Assembly: GCA_017164015.1 (NCBI GenBank)
Contig: CP071065.1
Location: forward strand, 7,655,501-7,719,500
From: Nostoc sp. UHCC 0702
GTDB lineage: Bacteria; Cyanobacteriota; Cyanobacteriia; Cyanobacteriales; Nostocaceae
Direction: 5' to 3'
DNA: 64,000 nt
A program made the position numbers and the translations under genes. This document shows, piece by piece, positions 32,657 through 40,665 of this stretch. How positions within the stretch are numbered: the stretch's first letter is position 1; every line of letters begins with the position of its first letter. Under the pieces are notes generated by a model. That model was not told the DNA's origin, searched no databases, and saw only the letters and a program-made list of their open reading frames with translations.

Positions 32657-34633
32657 ATGCCCAACATTACCAAAATCCCAGGTATCCAGAAACTACGGGC
32701 AGAAACTCAAGGTCATTCAACAATTTGTGTTGCAGTACTAGATGGATTAGTTGACCAAAATCACCCCTGTTTTGCGGGTGCTAATTTGACGAAACTACCC
32801 ACACTCGTACAAGGTGAAGCTACTGCAAATGGTTCCATGTCCTTGCATGGAACTCATGTTGCCAGCATCATTTTTGGACAACCAAATTCTTTAGTTGAAG
32901 GCATTGCGCCCAACTGTCAAGGTTTAATAATTCCCGTATTTCCTGATAGTGGTCGCAAACCATCTCAACTAGATTTGTCCCGCGCCCTAGAACAAGCAAT
33001 TGAGGCGGGAGCGCATATTATTAATATCAGCGGCGGACAACTCACCGATATTGGTGAAGCAGACGGATGGCTAGAAAAAGCCGTGCAACTGTGCAATGAA
33101 AACAACGTTTTGATAGTTGCCGCCGCAGGTAATGATGGTTGCCAATGCTTGCACGTCCCTGCTGCTTTACCAACAGTTTTAGCAGTGGGGGCAATGAACC
33201 AAGAAGGCAAACCCATCGACTTTAGCAACTGGGGATATGAAAACCAAGGCATCCTTGCACCAGGAGAAAACATCTTAGGTGCAAAACCCGGAGGCGGAAC
33301 AATTCGACTTAGCGGTACAAGCTTTGCCACCCCCATAGTCTCAGGAGTCGCCGCCTTACTGCTGAGTCTGCAAATTCAGCGCGGGGAAAAACCAGACCCC
33401 CACAAAGTTAGAACAGCCTTATTAGAAACTGCCATCCCTTGCACACCAAACGACACCGACGACTTAAGTCGCTGTTTGCTGGGCAAGCTGAATATTTCTG
33501 GTGCATTGCAATATCTACTAGGAGTAACCGTGTCAGAGGAATTAGAAACTCTAGAAACAGTTGACAGCGTAGAAGCTGCTGGTTGTGGCTGTGGTGGAAC
33601 TGAAATCACAGAACCCGAATCCAGCCCCAAAGAACTAGTAGCCAGCGCACCCCCCCAAATAGTAAGCGCTATTCCCGTAGCCATTTCAGCACCCGTCACC
33701 CCTGCAACCATACCCACCGCCAGACCAACAGCCATGTCAAATCGCGCATCCAACTACATCACCGCCAGCCAAGCACCAAGCGAACTAGCCCAAGAATCCT
33801 TAGTTTACGCTTTAGGAACCCTCGGTTATGACTTTGGGAGTGAAGCCAGACGCGACTCCTACAAACAACTAATGCCGGGAATCGAAATTGATGGTACAAC
33901 AGTACCCGCCAACCCCTACGATGCCCGCCAAATAGTTGATTATTTAGCAAATAATCTTTCAGAAGCCAAATCCTTAATTTGGACATTAAATATAGAATTA
34001 ACTCCCATATATGCCATCGAACCTGTAGGAGGTTTCGCCAGAGAAGCCTATGCAGTCTTACAAGAATTGTTATCAGGACAGATACAACCAGAAAATAACG
34101 CAGATTATGTAGAGCGAGTTAGTATTCCTGGGGTATTATCTGGGCGTACAGTTAAACTATTTTCCGGGCAAGTCGTCCCAGTCATCGAAGTTTACAGCAA
34201 TCGCGGACTTTACGGTTGGAAAGTCAACAACTTAGTGAATGCTGCCATCCAAACAGTGCAAGCCACAACCGCAGATGCACAAGAAGAAGCCATTCGCCGC
34301 ACCCTTAGCAGCTTCCTCAACCGCATATACTACGACTTACGCAACTTAGGCACAACATCTCAAGACCGCGCCTTAAACTTTGCCGCCACCAACGCCTTTC
34401 AAGCTGCTTCCACCTTTGCCACAGCCGTAGCCGATGGCATGGAACTAGATAGTATTACAGTAGAGAAAAGTCCCTTCTGTAGAATTGACAGCGATTGTTG
34501 GGACGTGAAATTGAAATTCTTCGACCCAGAAAACAGCCGTCGCGCTAAGAAGTTATTCCGGTTTACAATTGATGTCAGCGATTTAATTCCTGTCACCTTG
34601 GGCGAAGTCCGTACTTGGTCTACACCATATTAA
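32657..34633 (+). CDS. patA-like: PatA-like cyanobactin N-terminal protease (subtilisin-type)
   Basis: A 658-residue protease expected to cut between leader and core. Triad Asp29 (VAVLDGLVDQNHP), His64 (LHGTHVAS), Ser222 (SGTSFATP); oxyanion Asn159 (AAAGND). The spacing between Asp and His is the short PatA form without capping helices. A linker containing AAGCGCGGTE leads to the C-terminal PatA/PatG domain (YALGTLGYDFGSEARRDSYKQLMPG ... VEKSPFCRIDSDCWDVKLKFFDPEN), which is about 60-70% identical by eye to that of the macrocyclase. No secretion signal, so cytoplasmic. It is followed by PatB- and PatC-like genes in the canonical order. Confidence 0.9.
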   Translation: MPNITKIPGIQKLRAETQGHSTICVAVLDGLVDQNHPCFAGANLTKLPTLVQGEATANGSMSLHGTHVASIIFGQPNSLVEGIAPNCQGLIIPVFPDSGRKPSQLDLSRALEQAIEAGAHIINISGGQLTDIGEADGWLEKAVQLCNENNVLIVAAAGNDGCQCLHVPAALPTVLAVGAMNQEGKPIDFSNWGYENQGILAPGENILGAKPGGGTIRLSGTSFATPIVSGVAALLLSLQIQRGEKPDPHKVRTALLETAIPCTPNDTDDLSRCLLGKLNISGALQYLLGVTVSEELETLETVDSVEAAGCGCGGTEITEPESSPKELVASAPPQIVSAIPVAISAPVTPATIPTARPTAMSNRASNYITASQAPSELAQESLVYALGTLGYDFGSEARRDSYKQLMPGIEIDGTTVPANPYDARQIVDYLANNLSEAKSLIWTLNIELTPIYAIEPVGGFAREAYAVLQELLSGQIQPENNADYVERVSIPGVLSGRTVKLFSGQVVPVIEVYSNRGLYGWKVNNLVNAAIQTVQATTADAQEEAIRRTLSSFLNRIYYDLRNLGTTSQDRALNFAATNAFQAASTFATAVADGMELDSITVEKSPFCRIDSDCWDVKLKFFDPENSRRAKKLFRFTIDVSDLIPVTLGEVRTWSTPY

Positions 34634-34740
34634 TTGTTAGTTGTTAGTTGTCAGTTGTTAGTTGTCAGTTGTCAGTTGTCAGCGATGCACTGAGCTTGTC
34701 GAAGTGTTGTCAGTTGTTATTTTTCCCCCGATCCCCTGCT
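34634..34740. repeat. TTGTTAG/TTGTCAG heptads with inserted CGATGCACTGAGC segment
   Basis: Seven heptads, then GCGATGCACTGAGCTTGTCG as at 17637 and 17689, then more heptads and a CCCCCGATCCCCTG tail, lying between patA-like and patB-like genes. Confidence 0.8.
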
Positions 34741-34761
34741 TTTGCAAAACAAAAAAACAAC

Positions 34762-34974
34762 ATGAGATTACCAATACTTTCCCCTCCAGTCAAAAGACCT
34801 GATATTATTTATCCTCATCGGGCAGTTGATGTAATTCATGGCAGAGTTGAAGATTTAGTCAGCATTCGCATGGATTTATTGCACGGTGCAAATTACAATG
34901 ACCCCGCAGCATTTCAATACAGAAGCTATCAGCAATTTAAATCTTCCTGCGGCTGTGGCTGTCGGCATCATTAG
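34762..34974 (+). CDS. patB-like: PatB/AcyB-like small cyanobactin-locus protein, 70 aa
   Basis: Starts MRLPILSPPVKRPDIIYPHR and ends YRSYQQFKSSCGCGCRHH. It matches my recollection of the PatB/AcyB/McaB family, small conserved proteins with no assigned function, found between patA and patC. The CGCGC tail is striking beside the AAGCGCGG motif in the PatA-like linker. A longer frame from 34648 only translates heptad repeats. Confidence 0.75.
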   Translation: MRLPILSPPVKRPDIIYPHRAVDVIHGRVEDLVSIRMDLLHGANYNDPAAFQYRSYQQFKSSCGCGCRHH

Positions 34975-35281
34975 TAATGATCTAATCACCGGACATGATA
35001 TAACTGTTGGCTACATTACCCGCCTGGGAATAAATTAAGCGGCTAATAGCTCAAGTCTACTGAAGTAGACAAAAGATTTTTGGAGATATATAGTCATCTT
35101 GAGATGACTTTAGCTATTAGCAAGGAAGTTTACTTCCTTGCGGGACATCACCAGACACGCAATTGTTGACACTAATGCAGTGGGTTATTAATTATCGATG
35201 CTTTAGGAATGGTGTCCATAACGCACCAACCTAAGCTTTGGTGCGTTACGCTGCGCGAGTACAATCAGAAGTACCGTTTAT
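34975..35281. repeat. inverted-repeat-rich gap between patB- and patC-like genes
   Basis: Holds a CCGGACATGATAT end of a family 1/2 MITE without a partner (34987-35001), nested inverted repeats (AATAGCTCAAGTCTACT...; GGAAGT-TTACTTCC) at about 35040-35140, and a GGTGCGTTA-type hairpin (35217-35249: CATAACGCACCAACC / GGTGCGTTACG). Confidence 0.55.
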
Positions 35282-35428
35282 CTGACTTTTCACGGTATCT
35301 GGAAAACCCCGCTTCCATTCCTCTCCCCTACAAGGAGAGAGGCTTTGATTTCTCCCCCTTCCCTCGTAGGGAAGGGGGCTGGGGGGTTAGGTCTAGCGTT
35401 AGCTTTTCCACATGACGTGAAAAGTCAG
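35282..35428. mobile_element. MITE with perfect 13-bp TIRs and 9-bp target duplication
   Basis: 147 bp: CTGACTTTTCACG (35282-35294) and CGTGAAAAGTCAG (35416-35428) are exact inverted repeats. Target duplication ACCGTTTAT is exact at 35273-35281 and 35429-35437. The interior is the GTAGGGAAGGGGG/CTCCCCTACAAGGAGAG hairpin repeat. No transposase. Confidence 0.9.
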
Positions 35429-35477
35429 ACCGTTTATTAGTTATGAATCTAATAGTGAATTAGGAGATACCAAAACT

Positions 35478-35684
35478 ATGGCTAAGGAAAAGAAAACTAC
35501 CCCAGACGCAAGCCAAGCAGAACAGCAAACACCTGCAACTCCAGATAAAAGCGAGGAAGTAAAAAGTCATCTCTTAGCCACTGGGCTTGAAGACTATGGT
35601 TTTTGGTGGCAGCAAATGGCGAAAGAAAAAGCAAATCAAACTGAACCTGAAAAGCCTTTTCGTCGGGGTCGGATTTGGGCGTAA
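35478..35684 (+). CDS. patC-like: PatC/TenC/TruC-like small cyanobactin-locus protein, 68 aa
   Basis: Hydrophilic N-terminus (MAKEKKTTPDASQAEQQTP), then LLATGLEDYGFWWQQMAKEKANQTE and PFRRGRIWA at the end; the ATGLEDY...F(x)W and KPFRRGRI(W) parts fit the PatC/TenC/TruC family, again of unknown role. AGGAG lies 11-12 bases upstream of ATG. A MITE separates it from the patB-like gene. Confidence 0.72.
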   Translation: MAKEKKTTPDASQAEQQTPATPDKSEEVKSHLLATGLEDYGFWWQQMAKEKANQTEPEKPFRRGRIWA

Positions 35685-35880
35685 TCCAAGCTATACCATT
35701 TTGGATTTTAGATTTTAGATTTTGGATTGTGAAAGCCAGTATTAGCCAATAGGGTGTCTTGTCGCCAAGCGCAACCCACCGCAAATCTCTGGCGGTGCGT
35801 TATGGACGTTAGTCCTAACGCACCCTACCATATTAAAACCATATTAAACCTGAGGGTGGAACAAATCCAAAATCCCAAAT
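35685..35880. repeat. gap with GGTGCGTTA hairpin
   Basis: Contains TTTGGATTTTAGATTTTAGATTT short repeats and a CGCACCGCC-AGAG / GGTGCGTTA...TAACGCACC hairpin (about 35770-35826). The same family occurs at 42050-42086 and 43280-43362. No gene. Confidence 0.6.
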
Positions 35881-36762
35881 TTAAAATTTAAAATCGATTT
35901 GCTTTTCGGTTAAACACATAGCGATACCCTTTTCATAGTAAGCAGCTTCATTAATGAAAATTGGATAAACAGTTGATGTTCCTTCGTAGCTGATTGTCTT
36001 ACCATCCAAAGTTAAAAATATAGGATCGCCAGGTTTGAGAGGTTCATAATCCCGAAACTGAATTTGAGGATGAATCATTGCTTGAATCTCTCCATATTCG
36101 TTTCTAGGAAAATCTATCGTTCCTATAAATTGATAGAATGTCAATGTATTTTCACTCTCAGGAATTGAACCTTGATTACACCTTTCTAGATAGTCCAAAA
36201 CAGTGTAAATTAATTTTTCTGTTTTTTGAAACCATTCTGCATTCAAGACACCTTGGGCTACAGGCCCAACTTCAATCACAAAACCTAATTCACACAATGA
36301 TCGCAGAAAATTACTGCCTTTTTCAGCTTGTGTGTAACAAACTTTCACTTCAGGATTTACAGAACTGAGATAGGTTGCTAATTGCAGCAGAAAAGGATGA
36401 TAGCTACCTAGCATCAGACTCAGACCCATGTTTGCAGTGGTACTATGTAAATCAATAATTACATCTACCTGAGATTGATTTTTTGCTCCTAGTATTTTAT
36501 ATATAGCTTTTGCCCGGATATCTTCATAGGTGGAAAGTGTGGAGTTTTGTAAGTCTTCACTGAAGAAAGAACGATTTAAGTCTTTGTAAATATAACGCTT
36601 CCCTACTGCAAAAGCTTGGGGATTACCTAATAATGTGATAGTTTCAAAACTAGGTCGCTGAATTAGATTAGGAAGCTGTTCAAACTTTTTAATTAAGAAT
36701 GCTCCCGTAAATTCATTACCGTGAGTTCCGCCAACAATGGCAACTCGATTGATTTTGTGCAT
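35881..36762 (-). CDS. aspartoacylase (AstE/AspA family)
   Basis: A 293-residue zinc carboxypeptidase-like hydrolase that splits N-acetylaspartate or related N-acyl amino acids. The zinc ligands are in GGTHGNEFTG (His, Glu) and IIDLHSTTANMG (His); DLNRSFF and the late Glu in VIEVGPVAQG also fit the family. I start at MHKINRVAIVGGTHGNE (ATG 36760-36762). The open frame continues for 76 codons through GGGGACT and CTCCCTCAT repeats, which is artefact. The heptad array begins four bases before the ATG and therefore supplies the whole ribosome-binding region. Confidence 0.88.
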   Translation of the reverse strand: MHKINRVAIVGGTHGNEFTGAFLIKKFEQLPNLIQRPSFETITLLGNPQAFAVGKRYIYKDLNRSFFSEDLQNSTLSTYEDIRAKAIYKILGAKNQSQVDVIIDLHSTTANMGLSLMLGSYHPFLLQLATYLSSVNPEVKVCYTQAEKGSNFLRSLCELGFVIEVGPVAQGVLNAEWFQKTEKLIYTVLDYLERCNQGSIPESENTLTFYQFIGTIDFPRNEYGEIQAMIHPQIQFRDYEPLKPGDPIFLTLDGKTISYEGTSTVYPIFINEAAYYEKGIAMCLTEKQIDFKF

Positions 36763-36765
36763 AAA

Positions 36766-37035
36766 GGGGACTGGGGACTGGGGACTGGGGACTGGGGACT
36801 GGGGACTGGGGACTGGGGACTGGGGACTGGGGACTGGGGACTGGGGACTGGGGACTGGGGACTGGGGACTGGGGACTGGGGACTGGGGACTGGGGACTGG
36901 GGACTGGGGAATTGGCAATTGGTTATTCTCCCTCATCTGCCTCATCTCCCTCATCCCCCTCATCTCCCTCATCTCCCTCATTTCCTTCATCCCTCATCCT
37001 CCCTGCTCCCTACTCCCCTGCTTCCCTGCTCCCCT
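36766..37035. repeat. long GGGGACT array plus CTCCCTCAT and CTCCCTACT repeats
   Basis: About 20 perfect GGGGACT heptads (36766-36909), an AATTGGCAATTGGTTATT joint, then CTCATCTCC-type 9-mers (36927-36990) and CCTGCTTCCC octamers. It mirrors the composite at 40200-40590, in which the same three parts occur in reverse order. Confidence 0.92.
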
Positions 37036-37040
37036 CCTCC

Positions 37041-39122
37041 CTACTCCCCACTCCCCAACCCTAACCGGTCGAGAATAAAGGCATACTCAAAAGCTAGTTC
37101 CCGCAGGCTGTCGTAACGTCCAGATGCACCGCCATGTCCTGCATCCATGTTAGTTTTCAACAAGAGAATATGATTATCCGTTTTGAGTTCTCGAAGTTTC
37201 GCTGTCCATTTGGCGGGTTCCCAATATTTAACACGCGAATCATTTAAGCCGGCAATAATTAGTAAATCTGGGTAATCTTTCGCCTCGACATTATCGTAAG
37301 GTGAATAAGATTTCATGTAGTCATAATAAATTGGATCGTTGGGATTACCCCATTCTTCCCATTCCATAGCTGAAAGAGGTAGGGAAGTATCCAATATAGT
37401 AGTTACTACATCTACAAAGGGAACTTGGGCAACCACTAATTTGAACAAGTCGGGGCGTAAATTTATCACTGCACCCATCAATAAACCGCCTGCGCTACCG
37501 CCAGTAATTGCCAGGCGATCGCTCGCTGTCCAACCTTCGGCAATCAAATACTCTGCACAGGTGATAAAATCTGTAAAGGTATTCTTTTTCTGCAAAAATT
37601 TGCCTGCTTCATACCACTTCCGCCCCATTTCTTCCCCACCACGAATATGGGCTATGGCAAACACTATTCCACGGTCTAGTAGTGAAAGTTTATTTAGAGA
37701 AAATGATGCCGGGTAAGACATACCGTAAGCACCATATCCTGTGAGTAACAAGGGATTTTTACCGTCTTTTGCTATTCCTCGTTTATAAACAATAGATATA
37801 GGAATCTTTGTCCCATCTTCGGCTGTAGCCATCAGCCACTCACTCTGATATCGAGTTTTGTCGTAGCCACCAAGAACTTCTGTTTGTTTTTTCAACTCCC
37901 GCTCAGTTGTTTCCATGTTGTAATCGAAAACAGATAGGGGCGTGATTAAAGATGTGTAATTAAAGCGTAAAATCTCAGTGTGAAACTCTGGATTACTACC
38001 TTCATACAATTCATATGTTGGTTCCGGAAAAGAAATATTATTTTCTTCGCCTGTCGTGAGATTTTGCACTCTGATAGTTTCTAGTCCACCAGTTCTTTCA
38101 TAAATTACTAAGTGATTGCTAAACAAACTTACCCCTGATAACAGTACATCGTCTCGGTGAGGAATTACAGTTTGCCAATTTTCCCTTGCTGGTGAAGCTA
38201 TCGGGGTTTTCATCAACTTGAAGTTAACAGCTTTTTCATTGGTAACGATGTAGAAGTAATCGCTATGATGATCGACACTATATTCTATTCCCTGAGTGCG
38301 TGGATGAATTAATTGAAAATCCCCAGTAGGATTATTCGCATCTAAATAATGCACTTCTGAGGTGATGCTGCTATGTAACATCAGCAAAATGTATGCTTCA
38401 CTGCGAGTTTCTGTCACATATAAAGGGTAAGCATCATCTGGTTCATGATAAATCAAAACATCTTCTGTAAAAGAAGTGCCTAAAGTATGCCTAAATAATT
38501 GATAAGGACGGTTAGCAGCATCAATTTTGGTATAAAAACCTGTTTTATTATCATTGCCCCAAGCAAAAGAAAAATAAGTTTCTGGAATCACTTCTGGATA
38601 CAATTGATGTGTATTTAAGTCCAGAAAGAAAAGCGTATACTGCTCAGAGCCACTGGTATCTATTGAATAAGCTAATATTTGATGATTAGGACTAATGGCA
38701 AATGCTCCTAAATCAAAAAAATCATGCCCTGCTGCTAATTCATTTTCATCTAAAATGATTTCTTCAGCAGCATCTAAACTACCTTTTTTCCGGCAGTAAA
38801 TCCGATAACCCTTGCCTTCCTCCGTCCGTGAATAATAATAATATTCATCTTTACGGTATGGCACAGACAAATCAGTTTCTTTAATCCGAGCCAACATTTC
38901 ATCGTAGAGTTTGGCTTGCAGTGGTTCCGTATGCTGCATCATCTCTGCGGTATAAGCGTTTTCTGCTTTGAGATAGTCAATAACTTTTGGGTTATCGCGA
39001 TCGCGCATCCAAAAGTAGTCATCAATGCGGCGATCGCCATGCACCTCTAAAACCTCCGCCTGCTTCTGGGCAACAGGAGGCACTACAATACTTCTTAAAA
39101 TATTATTAATTTTATCCATCAT
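37041..39122 (-). CDS. ptrB: oligopeptidase B (S9A prolyl oligopeptidase family)
   Basis: A 693-residue cytoplasmic serine peptidase that cuts short peptides after Arg or Lys. The N-terminal 400 residues form the beta-propeller (start VVPPVAQKQAEVLEVHGDRRIDDYFWMRDRDNPKV, a PtrB signature). The C-terminal alpha/beta hydrolase has LLTGYGAYGMSYP, HIRGGEEMGRKWYE, nucleophile in ITGGSAGGLLMG, Asp in GLNDSRVKYWEP and His in MDAGHGGASGRY. Initiation may be at the first or second Met (MMDKINN). It is complete, with no signal peptide. Confidence 0.93.
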   Translation of the reverse strand: MMDKINNILRSIVVPPVAQKQAEVLEVHGDRRIDDYFWMRDRDNPKVIDYLKAENAYTAEMMQHTEPLQAKLYDEMLARIKETDLSVPYRKDEYYYYSRTEEGKGYRIYCRKKGSLDAAEEIILDENELAAGHDFFDLGAFAISPNHQILAYSIDTSGSEQYTLFFLDLNTHQLYPEVIPETYFSFAWGNDNKTGFYTKIDAANRPYQLFRHTLGTSFTEDVLIYHEPDDAYPLYVTETRSEAYILLMLHSSITSEVHYLDANNPTGDFQLIHPRTQGIEYSVDHHSDYFYIVTNEKAVNFKLMKTPIASPARENWQTVIPHRDDVLLSGVSLFSNHLVIYERTGGLETIRVQNLTTGEENNISFPEPTYELYEGSNPEFHTEILRFNYTSLITPLSVFDYNMETTERELKKQTEVLGGYDKTRYQSEWLMATAEDGTKIPISIVYKRGIAKDGKNPLLLTGYGAYGMSYPASFSLNKLSLLDRGIVFAIAHIRGGEEMGRKWYEAGKFLQKKNTFTDFITCAEYLIAEGWTASDRLAITGGSAGGLLMGAVINLRPDLFKLVVAQVPFVDVVTTILDTSLPLSAMEWEEWGNPNDPIYYDYMKSYSPYDNVEAKDYPDLLIIAGLNDSRVKYWEPAKWTAKLRELKTDNHILLLKTNMDAGHGGASGRYDSLRELAFEYAFILDRLGLGSGE

Positions 39123-39149
39123 CTCTAACCTTTAGTAATAGTGCTGAGT

Positions 39150-39360
39150 CAGGAGTCAGTTGTGAGTTGTCAGTTGTCAGTTGTCAGTTGTCAGTTGTCA
39201 GTTGTCAGTTGTCAGTTGTCAGTTGTCAGTTGTTAGTTGTTAGTTGTCAGTTGTCAGTTGTCAGTTGTTAGGAATTATTTATCCTCATCTCCCCTGCTCC
39301 CCTGCTCCCCTGCTCCCCTGCTCCCCTGCTCCCCCGCTCCCCTGCTCCCCTGCTCCCCAT
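39150..39360. repeat. TTGTCAG heptads and CTCCCCTG octamers
   Basis: About 15 TTGTCAG/TTGTTAG heptads (39156-39272), then about nine CTCCCCTG octamers (39289-39357) that reach the stop of the next gene. Same composition as 3365-3490. Confidence 0.9.
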
Positions 39361-39362
39361 TT

Positions 39363-40103
39363 TCATATTCCAGAAACTTCCCTCTGGCGATGAGAGTTTC
39401 TTTTCAAGGTACACAAACCAATTGCTGGTATAACTCCGAGAATAATAGCTGTAAATCCTTGCTCGCTCAAATACAATATCCCTGTACGAATGACTTCTGG
39501 AATTAAATATTGTATAAGAGAGAGTAACCAAATCAAAATGCTGATCAAGAAAAAAGCAACACAAGGCAGAAAAGTCCACCACCAAGCACCTGCTGTGTAA
39601 CGCCGCAACACCAACCATTGAAAAAGCCCTAGCCAAATCCCAGAAATAATATATGAGATTGTTGATAATAATCCCAAAATGATAGTAATCTCAGGAGATA
39701 AAGCTTCATTTGAAGAAGCAGCAATAGATGCAATATAGTTACTCCAGGCTATAGCAACATTGTTGGCAACCACCCAACCTACACTAGTAGCCAGCATCCA
39801 TAGCCAACCGGAGAGATAAAAGCGCAGAGCAAGGGCTTGATCTGCGCCAAAAACCACAGCAAACACAACAGTAGTGAGAAATCTGATCCAGATTTGGGAC
39901 TGAACAGCAACAGCAGGAGGCAAACTTTGAAAGATAATTCTTTCTAAAGCGATACTAGCAACACCTCCCACAACCCATCCCATGATGGTCATGCAAGTAA
40001 ACACAACAAAAAACTTCCGTCGCTGCGATCGCGGGATCAACAACTTGCCTAAACTGGAATTACCATTAGTCGATGCAACATTAGAACTAGAATCAGATTG
40101 CAT
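39363..40103 (-). CDS. multi-helix membrane protein, unknown function
   Basis: A 246-residue integral membrane protein. Start MQSDSSSNVASTNGNSSLGK (ATG 40101-40103); the longer open frame is STRR translation. After a basic PRSQRRKFF anchor, about six hydrophobic helices follow: FVVFTCMTIMGWVVGGVASI, a helix near FLTTVVFAVVFGADQALALR, WMLATSVGWVVANNVAIAW, ITIILGLLSTISYIISGIWLG, LPCVAFFLISILIWLLS and a final GFTAIILGVIPAIGL. The pattern (GWVVGG, LGLFQWLVLRR...AGAWWW) resembles uncharacterised cyanobacterial membrane proteins with repeated GxxQWLVLR segments. Repeats bound both ends of the gene. Confidence 0.7.
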   Translation of the reverse strand: MQSDSSSNVASTNGNSSLGKLLIPRSQRRKFFVVFTCMTIMGWVVGGVASIALERIIFQSLPPAVAVQSQIWIRFLTTVVFAVVFGADQALALRFYLSGWLWMLATSVGWVVANNVAIAWSNYIASIAASSNEALSPEITIILGLLSTISYIISGIWLGLFQWLVLRRYTAGAWWWTFLPCVAFFLISILIWLLSLIQYLIPEVIRTGILYLSEQGFTAIILGVIPAIGLCTLKRNSHRQREVSGI

Positions 40104-40128
40104 ATTAAGAGAAAGTAGGGAGCAGGGA

Positions 40129-40588
40129 GCAGGGGAGCAGGGGAGCAGGGGAGCGGGGGGAGCAGGGGTGCAGGGGGAGCAGGGGTGCAGGGGTGCAGGG
40201 GAGGATGAGGGGGATGAGGGAGATGAGGGAGATGAGGGAGATGAGGGAGATGAGGGAGATGAGGGAGATGAGGGAGATGAGGGAGATGAGGGAGATGAGG
40301 GAGATGAGGGAGATGAGGGAGATGAGGGAGATGAGGGAGATGAGGGAGATGAGGGAGATGAGGGAGATGAGGGAGATGAGGGAGATGAGGGAGATGAGGG
40401 AGATGAGGGAGATGAGGGAGATGAGGGAGATGAGGGAGATGAGGGAGATGAGGGAGATGAGGGAGAATAACCAATTGGCAATTGCCAATTCCCCAGTCCC
40501 CAGTCCCCAGTCCCCAGTCCCCAGTCCCCAGTCCCCAGTCCCCAGTCCCCAGTCCCCAGTCCCCAGTCCCCAGTCCCCAATTCCCCAA
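40129..40588. repeat. composite STRR: GGGGAGCA octamers, about 28 copies of GAGGGAGAT, then CCCCAGT heptads
   Basis: GGGGAGCA/GGGGTGCA octamers (40129-40203), then a near-perfect 9-mer GAGGGAGAT array (about 40211-40468), an AATTGGCAATT joint and about 14 CCCCAGT heptads (40489-40586). The 9-mer has no stop in any frame (MRE, GDE, EMR on +; SPS, LPH, LIS on -), so several long spurious ORFs arise. Confidence 0.95.
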
Positions 40589-40665
40589 TCCCTATTGAAA
40601 AAGCGTAATCCCAGAATGATAAGCTAAACAGTGGCATCAGAAAGTGACTTAGGATGAAGTGTTAA

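Noticed and set aside
36721..37116. ORFs of 113-131 codons opposite the aspartoacylase start
   Set aside because: Made of GGGGACT and CTCCCTCAT repeats with a short shadow of the real gene.
40049..40627. Several ORFs of 120-180 codons on both strands
   Set aside because: They are translations of the GAGGGAGAT and CCCCAGT arrays, open in every frame only because the repeat has no stop.
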